NCBI RefSeq assembly: GCF_963678845.1
Contig: NZ_OY787468.1
Span: 992,001-1,056,000, forward strand
Length of the DNA: 64,000 bases
Reading direction: 5' to 3'
Source of the DNA: an uncultured Bacteroides sp.
Lineage (GTDB): Bacteria; Bacteroidota; Bacteroidia; Bacteroidales; Bacteroidaceae
Part shown: piece after piece, positions 42,155 through 52,580 of the stretch
Layout of the letters: each line of letters begins with the position of its first letter
How positions within the stretch are numbered: position 1 is the first letter of the stretch
Notes under the pieces: generated by a model
The model's database searches: none
The model's input: the letters and a program-made list of their open reading frames with translations, nothing else
Told to the model about the DNA's origin: nothing
Position numbers and translations under genes: made by a program

Positions 42155-45100
42155 TTATCTGGCTAATGAGAACTTCAAACTTAGCCCGAAATCAGAATTA
42201 GTTACCGGATAGGAAGCAGAAGACACTAATGGCGTATTCTGCTGACGATCATAGTAGAACCTTACTGTGAGCAGTTTTGAGAAGGTATAATCGGCAGATA
42301 CAGATATCTTTGTAGCCTTGTTTCCGCTGGTAGGTTGTGCTAAATTCTGTTGTATATCTCTGCTTAAAGCCGATTGATTGCGGAAAGAAATGTCTGTCTG
42401 AATATTCAGATCATTACTTACTTTGTTTTTGCTTTTTCCGGCACTAAACAATTTTAAGTCTACAATCTTGTAACCCATACCCACAACAAAATCTTTAGAG
42501 CTAGTTTCAACAATCTGGTTTGCAGTCATACTTAGTGTGAGAATACGGGTGGTCTTATATTCTACCTTTGTTGTTATTCCATTTTTGAAAGTCATATCTA
42601 CACCGAAAAGAGGAGCAAACTGTTCATTAATTGCTACTGTACCAATATCAAAAGCAACGGATGGAGTGGGATTGCCTGTCTGTGTATCTTCCACAAAGCC
42701 GAGGTTATCCATATAACTTGTAAAACTTTGATAAGTATTATATGAACCAACAGAATAAGTGCTTTTATAGGCATGATTCAGATTAAAACTCTTGAAACGG
42801 TTCTTAAACCATTCAAGTTTGCTCAGTCCACCATAAGTTATTCGCCAGTTAGGCATTAATGAAAGCAGATTAGGGAAAAGATCAAGCGAAACTTTATCAG
42901 CACTTTTCCTGGTATAAGCGGCAAGGAACGCTGGTATCATTACATCCGGAGAGTTTTTGTTTATGGTACCGTTTGCCGGGTCGAATGTTTTTCCGGCCAA
43001 CGATGTTCCTTCGGGATAAATAGCACCTGTATATTGTGCTTCTACTCTTTTCTGGATTACATCCAGATTTTTAAGGAACTTATCGAAAGTCTTTGATTGG
43101 TATGCATTATTTGCATTGCTCTTATCAAATGCGCTGCAAATGGAAATAATACTCATGTTAAAGCTTCCGCTTTGGGTAGTAGGCATGCCATCAAACATGA
43201 ACTGAATACTCTGAGATTTATTTATGGTTCTGTAGGCTGTTAAGTCAATTTTTAAATCTCTTATTGGTTCCAGAGTCATACGAATCTGTAAGTCCTCCAT
43301 GGCATTTGTTGTTGCAGGATCAACCACGGAATCGTTGTTAATTAGCCAGTTATTTTTGGCAGCCTTGTGAATGTAACTATCATCGGTCACGCCAAATGCA
43401 AAGTCGAGTCCCGGAGCAAACATGCCACTGTTTCGTTTTTGTCCCAGAATATCACCTACCTCAGGTAAATATCCGGGGAGAGTCATTGCGTAAGTGTTGC
43501 GGTAAGTCACACTTATGTTTCTTGCCATCATAGCAAAACGCGTTACAGATTGAGCCATTTTATACCATTCCTGTTCTTCCGGCTTAGGACCTGAAATAAT
43601 GCTCAATTTGATTTTTACAGAGTCTTTGTTGTTGATAAGAATCTTATTAGCATCCAGAACTTTATATTTTACAATGTATCTTTTTCCGTCCTGAGTAATT
43701 GCTTTTACCTTTAGAATTTTTGTTCTTAATCCATGAGAGAGGGTTATAGTAGTATCTTTTCTCAATTGGATCTCTTTCTCGAATTTTTTCGTTTTGATCA
43801 TTAACTCATTTTTTTGGGGAGGTGTGGCCCTGCTTACTGAAGCAAAGAATCTATTTGCCTCTTTCAAAAAAGGAACTTTGTTGTAAAGCGTCTCAAAATT
43901 AAACCTGCCGTTTACATCAATAGATCGCTGATTGGCTATTGTGTTTCCTACAGAACTTCCGTCGGTCAAATCCACACCCCGGTCCCAAGTATATGAAGAG
44001 GAGAATTTTACATCGCTGTTTATCCAGTTTAGTATAGGAATCAAGTCGAATGGCAGTTTATAACTAGCATTAAACGTCTGCTGAAAATCGAGTGGACGCC
44101 CCATATGTAAGAAACTTCTTTTTATGGAGTCCTTCCGGGCTGCATACTCATCCGGATAAAGGTTCTTGTCTATTGTTCCGTAAGGTTCTTCTATCTGGGC
44201 ACGGGTGGCAGAAGTAAAGTTGAGTTTTAAATTTTTGGTCAGATCCCAGCGGAGAGAAAAATCACGGTTCCAAAGAAACTCTTTCGCTACAGAAATAGGT
44301 ATTTTCGAATCTCCATATGGATTATCCAGATCTCTTAATTGCAGTTCATAATAATGGCGTGAAATATCAGAGTTGTAAGAAATGTTTTGTGGCAGCCAGT
44401 TCAGGTTAAAGGCTTGAACAAATTTCATCCATGTTGATTTGCTTTTAATGCTTTTGAATGGTTCCCACGGTTTTATAACCGGTGAATAATTATATCCGAG
44501 GTTCCCTTTCCAGTCCTGTTCTGTTTCCCATGCAGTGGTATTTCCCTGGTTGTACTTTTTGCTATAGGAATAGCTCAGAGTAAAGTTTGAAGGATCGTAA
44601 GGCATTGGCTTTTTACTTGCAATATTCACTCTAACATTACTCAGACTGAAATTCCGGTAAGTAGTGAGTTCCTGAGCAATGTTCCGTATAGAATCTCTTT
44701 GAGATTTCAAAGCATAAGTTTCTAATACATCAGATAAGAGAAGGTCCTGATTGGTAGGATCATATTTGGGTGATGTTAATTCTTTTGAATAGGAAAAATA
44801 AATAGGAGCCGAGACTTTCGCCTTAGCTGGGAAGAACTTACCCAGTTCAAAGCTTGTGGTGAAATTGTATTGGTAATAATCATCCAGTCTTCTTTCACTT
44901 ACACTTTGTTCCAATCCTCCGAATCCTGCAGTTTCCACATGTCCGCCAAGGTTTATACTCCCTAAATCCGATAGTTGTACATTCATGTTTCCCTGTGCTG
45001 CCCATCCGCCCGATTCATTGAAATCTGTCAATCGTAGTTCATTTACCCAAACTTCCGCTGATTTTAAAGAACGGGCATTGTTTCTGACTCCAATCATAAT

Positions 45101-48100
45101 GGTTTTAACTTCAGCAAGACTTGGATTTCCTATTATGCTAATCTTATTGGCCGGCTGGTCGGTGTCATAGGTATAATATAGTTTTGAATAACTGACATTT
45201 GAACCGGTTGTGTTTTTTGCCGTATTGCGCAGTTTCTTTAGTTCAGTAAATATAGAAAAAGGAATATTCAGCATATTGTCTTGAGGCCACACAGCCTCAC
45301 AGCCACTTAAGGTATTTCCATTATACTGTCCGTGAGGAGTCAGTTTCAAAGGAATCTCGTATTCGTAATAGTTGTTTTTATAATCGGAACCTAACCGGAT
45401 GAAGACAGAAATCTCATTGTTTCCTAATTCTGTAACATCATCAAGTAACTTTTCGCCGTGTACAAACATCTGCAAACGTTTATATTGACGAAGGTCTAAC
45501 CCTGAACTTTTATAGACAGCTCGTGCATCTCCCGGAGAAAGATTCTGCACTTTCAGACTCATGGCTTGCTCATTTTCTTGTTTAAGCTGAGGCTGTGAAG
45601 GGTCAATAACGCGTGTAATACCTGGAGGAAGTACATAATTTACAGGAGTTTTGTCACTATTCTCTTCAATGTTTACGGATGAAACATCCAGACTGCCGCT
45701 AACAGTTGGAACAGGCTGCTGAGAATTATACAATGCCTGGTCATAAGTTCTCCACTCTCCACGAACTAAGTCGAGTGTGGCAAATCTCAGAACAACAGGA
45801 TCTACAAAGTTTGTCAGATACATACGCATAAAACGGATGGACTTGAAATCAGAAATTGATCCTACTGCCTTTTCATAGTCCTTTACCGGAATCTTGAACT
45901 GATACCAGTTTACCTCTTCAGTCTTGCCATTACGTAACTTTACATTTGCAGTTCGTTTGTTGGTGATGTAATTACTTCCCACCTTCATACTCTCAGGGGT
46001 CAGGCTAATTTTATACTGGAAGTATTTCTCGTATTCATTGAGCGTATTATCCTGATTAATATCTTCCACATCGGGAACAGTTTTGGCAGAAACATCATAT
46101 TTTTCAGGAGAGTCCTCAGATGCGGTAGAGTTTCCTTCCGTATTGTTGTAGTATTTGTAGCGGTCCAGAATACTTTTTTCTTCCTGGTCATAATCCGTGC
46201 CGCGGTAATAGTGGTAAAGATCTCCGGCCGGACTCTTTTCAAATTGTGCATAAACCGCAGGATCAAGAATTGCTTTTAACTTATTCAGATAAGTGCTATA
46301 TGTGCCAAATGTTTTTTCTTCTTCAGCGGATAGTCCGTTCAATCCCACATCCTGCTTCTTTCTTGCCCCCGAAGCATTATCAAATGCATAAACAATGCTT
46401 CGTTCCTTGGGAACTTTTCCCCAAACAGTTTCTTCCACTTTAGTCTGATCACCGTCAACAGGCATTCCGTTTTCGAAATATTTCTTTCCATCTTTCAGAA
46501 TATCTTCCGATACCTCACCCAGATTAATATAAAAATCGCCACCGCGGCGGTTGCCTGTAGTACTTTCATAAATAAACGGATCGAGCATCCAGAACTCAAT
46601 ATATTCAATATTTGCCGTTTCAAAATCACTGGTGTCCAGCTTTCTCATAATTCCACCCCAACGTTTTTCGGGATTGGGAAGATAACCTTTTGATGTTAGG
46701 CTCGGATCAAGATTATATGGTCCACGCTCATTGGGATAATAAGCTAGGTTAAGAATGGAAAGGGTAGATGTTTCCATGTAAGATGTTTCCTTATTTGGGA
46801 AAATCTCTTGTTCATAAACTTCCCGCACATAATGATTTGAAAGCTGATTGAGATCACTTTTTATATGAGATGGTGTTAATGAAGAGCTTCGGCGGGTGAA
46901 CAGTCCGTCAATAGTGTACCAGGACAAAAGAGCTCTGTTCATGCCATATGTGATATCGTTAGACTTGGATGCTTCCGGGAAGCGGGCACTGGAACCACTT
47001 TCGTAAGGTGTGGCGGCAAGCATCCAGTAAGATGGCTGCCGTAAATCAATACCGGTTTTAGTCGATTCAAAATCATCAATGTATGAAGCATTGTTTTGTA
47101 TGCCCGATGCATGTCCGGGAACCAGTTGAGCAAACTCTGCTGTCATGTTTATACGTGATGGCTGAGTGGCCCGCACAAAAGGCAGCTTGTCTACCATGTT
47201 AGTAAGCCACTGACTTTCCTTCTTCCATGAAGTGTTAAGTCCCCAGATAGTGTTGCTGATCGGTTCGTCACCCATAGCCACTTTTGTAGTCATGGGTTTT
47301 TCTTTCAAGTGCATAATGGTACCACCTATCTGAAAATCTTTGGAAAAGTCGTAAGTGAAGTTCATCCCTAGCATCGTTTTACGTTGCAGGTTATAACTGC
47401 TGTTACTCTCCAGATTTACGCTGACAGATGTACCCGCATCAATAATGCTTTGGTTGATAATGGTAACAACACCCATTGAATAGTCAACCGTATAATCAGA
47501 GTTTTCAATAAGAGTAACACCACCGGCGGTAACTTTTACTGAACCAACCGGAATATTCGTAGATTCCAGCCTGATCTCTGCTCCCGAAGAGGCGCGGTAT
47601 TCACCTGTTAGTTTAAACTTATCCTTCTCGGCTATTTGTTTGGCAACTGTTTTTGTAGAATCATAAAGTTCCTGATAAACATATTTCTTTGCAATAACAT
47701 CGTTCCCTATGACTTGTCGCAAATGACTACCGAAAGGTTCTACCACCGGGAAGAAGATACGTCCGTTTTGGGCTGTCACTGTATATCCCTCCACAAAGTC
47801 AAAGAAACCATTTGGGTTAGCTTGGTTCTTCGCATCCAGTCGGTCCAGATTCATCACCCGTAGCAACGGCGTTTTATTAATTTTCCCCTCAGGAATATAA
47901 TTCAGGTAAACTCCTGTTGTGTCGCTCTGGTATTTTATATCCAGGCGAAACTTATCACTTTGCAGCTGATAAGCGTTCAGCGAATAAACGTTTTTCATCA
48001 TCAGATCCCAGCATCCTGATGCAGGAGAATTAGATGTATTCTTTAATAACTTCAGGAAAAGAGCCGATTCAGTCTCTTTAATATCAGAAGCAAATTCACC

Positions 48101-49549
48101 TACTTGGTAACGCTTGCCTTTATATGTATATTCAAAGGCTACAGCCAGAACCTCATCCGATTGCAATGTTGATTTCAAAGAAATATATCCCAAAGAACTG
48201 TTAAGTGTATATTCAGAGCTGGTTAGCAGACGGGCACTCTCAATCTTTTCATAATCCATTCCACCTTCAATTTGTGAAATAGTCCCTAAAGTTGCGCTTA
48301 CCATGTTAATATTCCGGGCAGTGGAATAATCGCTGATCATTCTTGAATAAACATTATTGGCACTATTGGCGGGCACTTTGTTTACACCTGATTTTGCCCA
48401 GAAAGAATTACTTATATGCTCATTCTCACCCAGGTCAGTCAGCGCCACCACATTTCTCGGATTATCATAATTCCCTCTTTTATTGGTAATCCATACTTCA
48501 ACTCTGTTAATTGTTACCCCGGAAGTGATGTTGGGTAACTGGCTCATGTTCTTGTCGTAAGTATCCCTGAAGTAGTGAGCCAGAAAGAAATGGCGGTTTT
48601 CATCATAATTGTCCGCAGAAATATCAAAAGAGGTGGTTTGTGCACCTCCTTTACTTTTAACTGTTTTAGATTCAGATTCCTGCTGAGAAACAACAGTCTG
48701 CAATTTGAGTTTTCCAAATTGCAGATCAGTACGGATACCAAACAACGAGGTGGCTCCGCGTATCAGCGAAGAGTTGGTAGGCATGGAAACATTTCCGGCC
48801 TCCACCAATTTTACAATCTCGTCCTCTTTCCCTTCATATTTGAGCTTTATTTTTTTTGTGTCAAAGTCAAAAGTAGCATCGGTGTTGTAGTTCATGTTCA
48901 TATTGACCTTATCACCCACCTTGCCATTGACGCTTATATTGATTTTTTCGTCAAAGTCAAATCCGGTAGTCTTTCTTGTCCGCTCTGGCAGAGAAGGATT
49001 ATTCACATTTTTAGTCTTAAACCCGAAGCTAAGCTCTGCGTTTCCCTGTGTTTTTATCTGCACGCCACCCGGACCAAAAATATTTTCTGCAGGACCAAGA
49101 TCGAATTTCATATCCATGAATTTGAATTCATCTTTACCTTTGGCAAATGCCTCTGCATTTTTTGCCTGGTAAAAATCCTGAATAGACTTTTTCAGGCTCC
49201 AATCCGAATACTCTTCCGGAGTAAGGAAGAGAGGAACATCCACCTGAGAGGTTCCTGCTTTAGTACGGATCATGTATAAATTCGACTTTTCGTCGTATTC
49301 AACTTCCGTTTTAATGTTTTCCGGAGTACGAAGATCGGCAGGAGACTTTTTCATATCGTCCAACCTCTCCGGAGCTGTTCTCTTTACTGAATACCGTGGT
49401 TTAACAGAATCCGGAGGTGTCGGTTCCTGTGATGTTGAATTTGAAGAGTGGTTACTCACCTCGTTAGGTGAGCTGTTATTAAAGACTGCCCAGGCATGAA
49501 GGCTAAGGATGGTCAGTAATAAGCAGATAAACCACTTTCCGCTCCTCAT
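42155..49549 (-). CDS. sprA: SprA/Sov-family outer-membrane translocon protein
   Basis: Very large exported protein of 2464 aa, matching the SprA/Sov length. It has a signal peptide (MRSGKWFICLLLTILSLHAWA) followed by a Ser/Asn/Pro-rich linker. The body is dominated by alternating beta segments with aromatic ends and ends with KFSLAR, a C-terminal beta signal. SprA is the 36-strand barrel conducting proteins of the type IX secretion system. No other T9SS gene (gldKLMN, sprE, sprT, porV) is visible in this window. The start lies 1 nt after the ruvA stop, so they are one transcript, an association also seen in other Bacteroidetes. Confidence 0.9.
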   Translation of the reverse strand: MRSGKWFICLLLTILSLHAWAVFNNSSPNEVSNHSSNSTSQEPTPPDSVKPRYSVKRTAPERLDDMKKSPADLRTPENIKTEVEYDEKSNLYMIRTKAGTSQVDVPLFLTPEEYSDWSLKKSIQDFYQAKNAEAFAKGKDEFKFMDMKFDLGPAENIFGPGGVQIKTQGNAELSFGFKTKNVNNPSLPERTRKTTGFDFDEKINISVNGKVGDKVNMNMNYNTDATFDFDTKKIKLKYEGKEDEIVKLVEAGNVSMPTNSSLIRGATSLFGIRTDLQFGKLKLQTVVSQQESESKTVKSKGGAQTTSFDISADNYDENRHFFLAHYFRDTYDKNMSQLPNITSGVTINRVEVWITNKRGNYDNPRNVVALTDLGENEHISNSFWAKSGVNKVPANSANNVYSRMISDYSTARNINMVSATLGTISQIEGGMDYEKIESARLLTSSEYTLNSSLGYISLKSTLQSDEVLAVAFEYTYKGKRYQVGEFASDIKETESALFLKLLKNTSNSPASGCWDLMMKNVYSLNAYQLQSDKFRLDIKYQSDTTGVYLNYIPEGKINKTPLLRVMNLDRLDAKNQANPNGFFDFVEGYTVTAQNGRIFFPVVEPFGSHLRQVIGNDVIAKKYVYQELYDSTKTVAKQIAEKDKFKLTGEYRASSGAEIRLESTNIPVGSVKVTAGGVTLIENSDYTVDYSMGVVTIINQSIIDAGTSVSVNLESNSSYNLQRKTMLGMNFTYDFSKDFQIGGTIMHLKEKPMTTKVAMGDEPISNTIWGLNTSWKKESQWLTNMVDKLPFVRATQPSRINMTAEFAQLVPGHASGIQNNASYIDDFESTKTGIDLRQPSYWMLAATPYESGSSARFPEASKSNDITYGMNRALLSWYTIDGLFTRRSSSLTPSHIKSDLNQLSNHYVREVYEQEIFPNKETSYMETSTLSILNLAYYPNERGPYNLDPSLTSKGYLPNPEKRWGGIMRKLDTSDFETANIEYIEFWMLDPFIYESTTGNRRGGDFYINLGEVSEDILKDGKKYFENGMPVDGDQTKVEETVWGKVPKERSIVYAFDNASGARKKQDVGLNGLSAEEEKTFGTYSTYLNKLKAILDPAVYAQFEKSPAGDLYHYYRGTDYDQEEKSILDRYKYYNNTEGNSTASEDSPEKYDVSAKTVPDVEDINQDNTLNEYEKYFQYKISLTPESMKVGSNYITNKRTANVKLRNGKTEEVNWYQFKIPVKDYEKAVGSISDFKSIRFMRMYLTNFVDPVVLRFATLDLVRGEWRTYDQALYNSQQPVPTVSGSLDVSSVNIEENSDKTPVNYVLPPGITRVIDPSQPQLKQENEQAMSLKVQNLSPGDARAVYKSSGLDLRQYKRLQMFVHGEKLLDDVTELGNNEISVFIRLGSDYKNNYYEYEIPLKLTPHGQYNGNTLSGCEAVWPQDNMLNIPFSIFTELKKLRNTAKNTTGSNVSYSKLYYTYDTDQPANKISIIGNPSLAEVKTIMIGVRNNARSLKSAEVWVNELRLTDFNESGGWAAQGNMNVQLSDLGSINLGGHVETAGFGGLEQSVSERRLDDYYQYNFTTSFELGKFFPAKAKVSAPIYFSYSKELTSPKYDPTNQDLLLSDVLETYALKSQRDSIRNIAQELTTYRNFSLSNVRVNIASKKPMPYDPSNFTLSYSYSKKYNQGNTTAWETEQDWKGNLGYNYSPVIKPWEPFKSIKSKSTWMKFVQAFNLNWLPQNISYNSDISRHYYELQLRDLDNPYGDSKIPISVAKEFLWNRDFSLRWDLTKNLKLNFTSATRAQIEEPYGTIDKNLYPDEYAARKDSIKRSFLHMGRPLDFQQTFNASYKLPFDLIPILNWINSDVKFSSSYTWDRGVDLTDGSSVGNTIANQRSIDVNGRFNFETLYNKVPFLKEANRFFASVSRATPPQKNELMIKTKKFEKEIQLRKDTTITLSHGLRTKILKVKAITQDGKRYIVKYKVLDANKILINNKDSVKIKLSIISGPKPEEQEWYKMAQSVTRFAMMARNISVTYRNTYAMTLPGYLPEVGDILGQKRNSGMFAPGLDFAFGVTDDSYIHKAAKNNWLINNDSVVDPATTNAMEDLQIRMTLEPIRDLKIDLTAYRTINKSQSIQFMFDGMPTTQSGSFNMSIISICSAFDKSNANNAYQSKTFDKFLKNLDVIQKRVEAQYTGAIYPEGTSLAGKTFDPANGTINKNSPDVMIPAFLAAYTRKSADKVSLDLFPNLLSLMPNWRITYGGLSKLEWFKNRFKSFNLNHAYKSTYSVGSYNTYQSFTSYMDNLGFVEDTQTGNPTPSVAFDIGTVAINEQFAPLFGVDMTFKNGITTKVEYKTTRILTLSMTANQIVETSSKDFVVGMGYKIVDLKLFSAGKSKNKVSNDLNIQTDISFRNQSALSRDIQQNLAQPTSGNKATKISVSADYTFSKLLTVRFYYDRQQNTPLVSSASYPVTNSDFGLSLKFSLAR

Positions 49550-49550
49550 T

Positions 49551-50135
49551 CTACAATCTCTTTAATGCTAATTTTATTACCTGTTCAACTTTAGCCAAAG
49601 GCTCTTCCTTTAGAATGGCGAATACCACTTTTTGTGATGCGGCAGTATTGAAACCCAGCATCGTTAAAGCAGCCACAGCTTCATCATGAACTTCGGAGTT
49701 TTGGCTGATTGCACCCGTAAGACTACTGCCGGTAGTGATTTTAATCTTATCCTTTAAATCAATAATAACCCTTTGAGCCGTTTTCAGGCCAATTCCTTTA
49801 ACCGTTTTAAGTACATTTGCATTTTCTGTGCTGATTACATTGGCCAATTCACTAGGAGATAAGGCTGAAAGAATCATACGGGCTGTATTTCCACCAATGC
49901 CCGACACGGAAATAAGCAACATAAACAATTCTCGTTCGTGCTTGTCGGCAAAGCCATAAAGTACATAAGCATCTTCACGGATAGCTTCGTAAATATATAG
50001 TTTTACACTGCTAAGATTCTGAATAGCAGAATATGTGTTCAATGAAATGTTAGCAAAATACCCCAGTCCGTTACAATCAATTACTACAGAAGCCGGACTT
50101 AATTCTGTAATATTTCCTTTTATATACTCTATCAT
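49551..50135 (-). CDS. ruvA: Holliday junction branch migration protein RuvA
   Basis: DNA-binding subunit of RuvAB, tetrameric on four-way junctions. At 194 aa it has the normal length. The OB-fold domain starts MIEYIKGNITELSPASVVIDCNGLGY. Two helix-hairpin-helix motifs are seen in LISVSGIGGNTARMILSAL and LKTVKGIGLKTAQRVIIDL. The C-terminal domain III that binds RuvB begins near residue 148 (EAVAALTMLGFN). sprA follows directly. Confidence 0.95.
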   Translation of the reverse strand: MIEYIKGNITELSPASVVIDCNGLGYFANISLNTYSAIQNLSSVKLYIYEAIREDAYVLYGFADKHERELFMLLISVSGIGGNTARMILSALSPSELANVISTENANVLKTVKGIGLKTAQRVIIDLKDKIKITTGSSLTGAISQNSEVHDEAVAALTMLGFNTAASQKVVFAILKEEPLAKVEQVIKLALKRL

Positions 50136-50163
50136 TTTATTTGTTTTTAATTAGAAAATGAGA

Positions 50164-50179
50164 CAAAAGTACAAATTTA
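50164..50179 (-). promoter_or_regulatory. -7 promoter boxes of the ruvA-sprA operon
   Basis: On the coding strand TAAATTTG (50172-50179) and TACTTTTG (50164-50171) lie next to each other, 29-37 bp before the ruvA ATG. Either fits TAnnTTTG. Confidence 0.45.
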
Positions 50180-50286
50180 TTGCGTTAATGGCGATTGCCT
50201 CTAAAAAGAAACGTCAATCTATACCTGTTTATTGCCTTGAATAGTCCATTCTATCCACATTTTTTAATATATTATGACGACAAAAC

Positions 50287-50316
50287 TTTGTTTGTTATTC
50301 AAAATGATTATTTTTG
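50287..50316 (+). promoter_or_regulatory. promoter of lgt
   Basis: TTTG at 50287-50290 and TATTTTTG at 50309-50316 are 18 nt apart, close to the Bacteroidetes consensus layout. The transcript leader would be about 40 nt. Confidence 0.6.
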
Positions 50317-50364
50317 TCCTTTCAATAAAGAATTTTGTTTGATATTAATTTATAAATAATAAAT

Positions 50365-51186
50365 ATGTTGGCATATATAACATGGAATGTTGATCCAGCT
50401 ATTTTTACGATTTTTGGTCGTGAAATAAGATGGTACGGGTTGTTATGGGGAATTGGTTTCCTGATTGGTTATGAGATGGTGAGTCGTTTGTTTAAATACG
50501 AAAAGCACCCGGAAGACTGGGTAGACAAGCTCTTCTTCTATACCATTATCAGTTCTGTAGTAGGAGCCCGTTTGGGGCACTGTTTCTTTTATGAATGGGG
50601 CTACTACAGTGCGCATCCCATGCAGATATTTGCTATATGGAATGGTGGACTAGCTAGCCACGGAGGAGTATTTGCACTGATCATTGCTATGGTATATTAT
50701 TCTAAGAAGGTAACCCATAAAAGTGTTTGGTGGTTGTTTGACCGTATGATTCCTGCCATTGCTGTGGCAGCAGCCTGCATCCGGTTGGGCAATTTAATGA
50801 ATTCTGAGATCTTCGGTTTCCCAACAACAATGCCATGGGGATTTAAGTTTGTACGTTCGGCAGAGTGGGTGAGAGATTTCAACGGACTTCCTTGTCATCC
50901 CACACAGATTTATGAAATGCTCTATTGTATCGCCGCATTGATTGTGTCATTGGTGATGTACTGGAAATTTAAACTTCAAAGTAAAGTTGGTTTGATTACT
51001 GGTGTTTGTCTGATTATCTTTTTTGGTGCCCGTTTTGGACTTGAATTTATGAAAAATCCACAGGTGGCTGCAGAAGTGAATATGCAATTAAACATAGGTC
51101 AGCAACTTAGTATACCGTTGATACTTCTAGGTGTTTATTTAGCTGTTACTGCTTTGATTAAACCAGATTTTAAGCGATTGTTCTAG
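50365..51186 (+). CDS. lgt: prolipoprotein diacylglyceryl transferase
   Basis: Inner-membrane enzyme that adds diacylglycerol to the lipobox Cys of prolipoproteins. It has 273 aa with about seven helices. Motifs include REIRWYGLLWGIGFLIGYE, the conserved WNGGLASHGGVFALI (catalytic region with His), and the Lgt signature AACIRLGNLMNSEIFG with Arg and Asn. HPTQIYE near 185 is also diagnostic. It has its own promoter and terminator. Several predicted lipoproteins in this window (11428, 41252, 57786) would be its substrates. Confidence 0.95.
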   Translation: MLAYITWNVDPAIFTIFGREIRWYGLLWGIGFLIGYEMVSRLFKYEKHPEDWVDKLFFYTIISSVVGARLGHCFFYEWGYYSAHPMQIFAIWNGGLASHGGVFALIIAMVYYSKKVTHKSVWWLFDRMIPAIAVAAACIRLGNLMNSEIFGFPTTMPWGFKFVRSAEWVRDFNGLPCHPTQIYEMLYCIAALIVSLVMYWKFKLQSKVGLITGVCLIIFFGARFGLEFMKNPQVAAEVNMQLNIGQQLSIPLILLGVYLAVTALIKPDFKRLF

Positions 51187-51208
51187 TATACAATTGAATT
51201 ATAATATA

Positions 51209-51252
51209 ATTAGCCAGCCGATTTCTTTAAATAGGCTGGCTAATTTTTTTTG
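51209..51252 (+). terminator. intrinsic terminator of lgt
   Basis: An 11-bp stem (ATTAGCCAGCC, 51209-51219, with complement 51234-51244) is followed by eight T. Confidence 0.92.
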
Positions 51253-51389
51253 CAATCAGAGAGAAATGAAATTTCATCCTCACTCTCTCATGAATGAATT
51301 CAATACCCTTATAAACAAATAATTACACCTTGATGGATGGATTTTATTTATTGGTAAAAAAATCTTATTAATAGCTTAAATTTTATCTA

Positions 51390-52562
51390 TCAAAAGTGTT
51401 CCAAATCAATAATCTCTTCCGGACAAAGTGTAAGTTTCTCTACACCATGCTCATTAACAACCCATGAATTTTCAATTCCTACAGGACCAACACCTGGAAG
51501 AACAATTTTAGGTTCAAGAGCAAAAACCATTCCTGGTTGGAGTTCTTGTTTTACTCTTGGAGCAAATACAGGGGCTTCATTAATTTCCAGTCCGATTCCG
51601 TGACCTACAAACTTGGCTTGTTGCTTGGTTCCCATGAATTGGTCCTTGAAGCCTGCTTTGGTTACTATATCAATGGATTTATTATAAAGTGTTTCGCAAA
51701 CAGCTCCTGGTTTTGCCATGGCAATAACTTCCGATTGGATCTCTAGGCAAACCTGATGTGCTTTGTATGCTTCTTCACTGACTTTCCCAACTGAGAACAC
51801 GCGAGACATATCACACATATATCCGTTAAAGTTTCCTCCTAGGTCTACCATTACAGTAGTCCCTTTTTCTAGTTTGGTTCCGTTTAGTCCACCTGGTAGG
51901 GCAGGACTTAATCCTTTTCCTCCCAAAGCAAAGTCGTAAGGTGATGGTGCTTCTGCATTGTTTCCTGCAAGTACGCTTCCAAAGAAAATTTCCATGCTTT
52001 GGCCAAATACGCGGAAAAGACCCAGGCATCCTTCTAATCGCATAATCCGTTCAATTTCGATAGAGAACTGGCGATCGTCCATTCCACCACGATAAATTGA
52101 TGGTATTTGATTGTAAGCGCGCGTGTGAGCTGCACCGGCCTGGCGGAATAATTCAATTTCCACATCAGTTTTTATGCTACGCGCATTTCTGATAATAGGC
52201 GTTCCGTTTACACTTTTGGCATCAGGAAATATGCTTGCCAACCGTGTATATTCGGTAAATGATAGTTCATCTCCCTCCAGCATCAGCGTTTTGGGAAAAG
52301 GAATATCTTTTTCTTTCAGTAATTCAGCTATTTGTTCAGGCTTCCGGAGGTAATGAATATGTGATCCTCTTAATCCGCTTGGTCGTTTTACAAAATAGAG
52401 AGGTTCTCCCACAGCTGGGAGATAACAATATCCATTGATAACTTGTCCACAAGTATAAAGTATGTTCACGTTGCAACAAATAAGTGCAGCGTCAATATCG
52501 GACTGAACCATGAGGATACGTATTTTCTCCTGGCGCAGTGCTAGTTCATTTGATGATTTCAT
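51390..52562 (-). CDS. M24-family metallopeptidase (Xaa-Pro aminopeptidase-like)
   Basis: Creatinase-fold dinuclear metallopeptidase of 390 aa, cytosolic. The N-terminal creatinase domain has VNILYTCGQVINGYCY. Metal ligands are seen in VDLGGNFNGYMCDMSRVF (two Asp), FVGHGIGLEINEAP (His), ALEPKIVLPG (Glu) and GIENSWVV (Glu). Such proteins release N-terminal residues before proline. Substrate preference cannot be fixed by eye. It lies 18 bp downstream of the RlpA gene on the same strand and is probably co-transcribed. Confidence 0.88.
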   Translation of the reverse strand: MKSSNELALRQEKIRILMVQSDIDAALICCNVNILYTCGQVINGYCYLPAVGEPLYFVKRPSGLRGSHIHYLRKPEQIAELLKEKDIPFPKTLMLEGDELSFTEYTRLASIFPDAKSVNGTPIIRNARSIKTDVEIELFRQAGAAHTRAYNQIPSIYRGGMDDRQFSIEIERIMRLEGCLGLFRVFGQSMEIFFGSVLAGNNAEAPSPYDFALGGKGLSPALPGGLNGTKLEKGTTVMVDLGGNFNGYMCDMSRVFSVGKVSEEAYKAHQVCLEIQSEVIAMAKPGAVCETLYNKSIDIVTKAGFKDQFMGTKQQAKFVGHGIGLEINEAPVFAPRVKQELQPGMVFALEPKIVLPGVGPVGIENSWVVNEHGVEKLTLCPEEIIDLEHF

Positions 52563-52580
52563 TATTTAGTGATAATATTC

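Noticed and set aside
48575..49279. Long open frame (234 codons) on the plus strand within sprA
   Set aside because: It lies entirely antisense to the well-supported sprA frame, has no ribosome-binding context or recognisable product, and its composition follows from the opposite strand.
51253..51389. Possible relic of a CCCTCACT element (CCTCACTCTCTC near 51280)
   Set aside because: Only one imperfect copy is present, with no mirrored partner.
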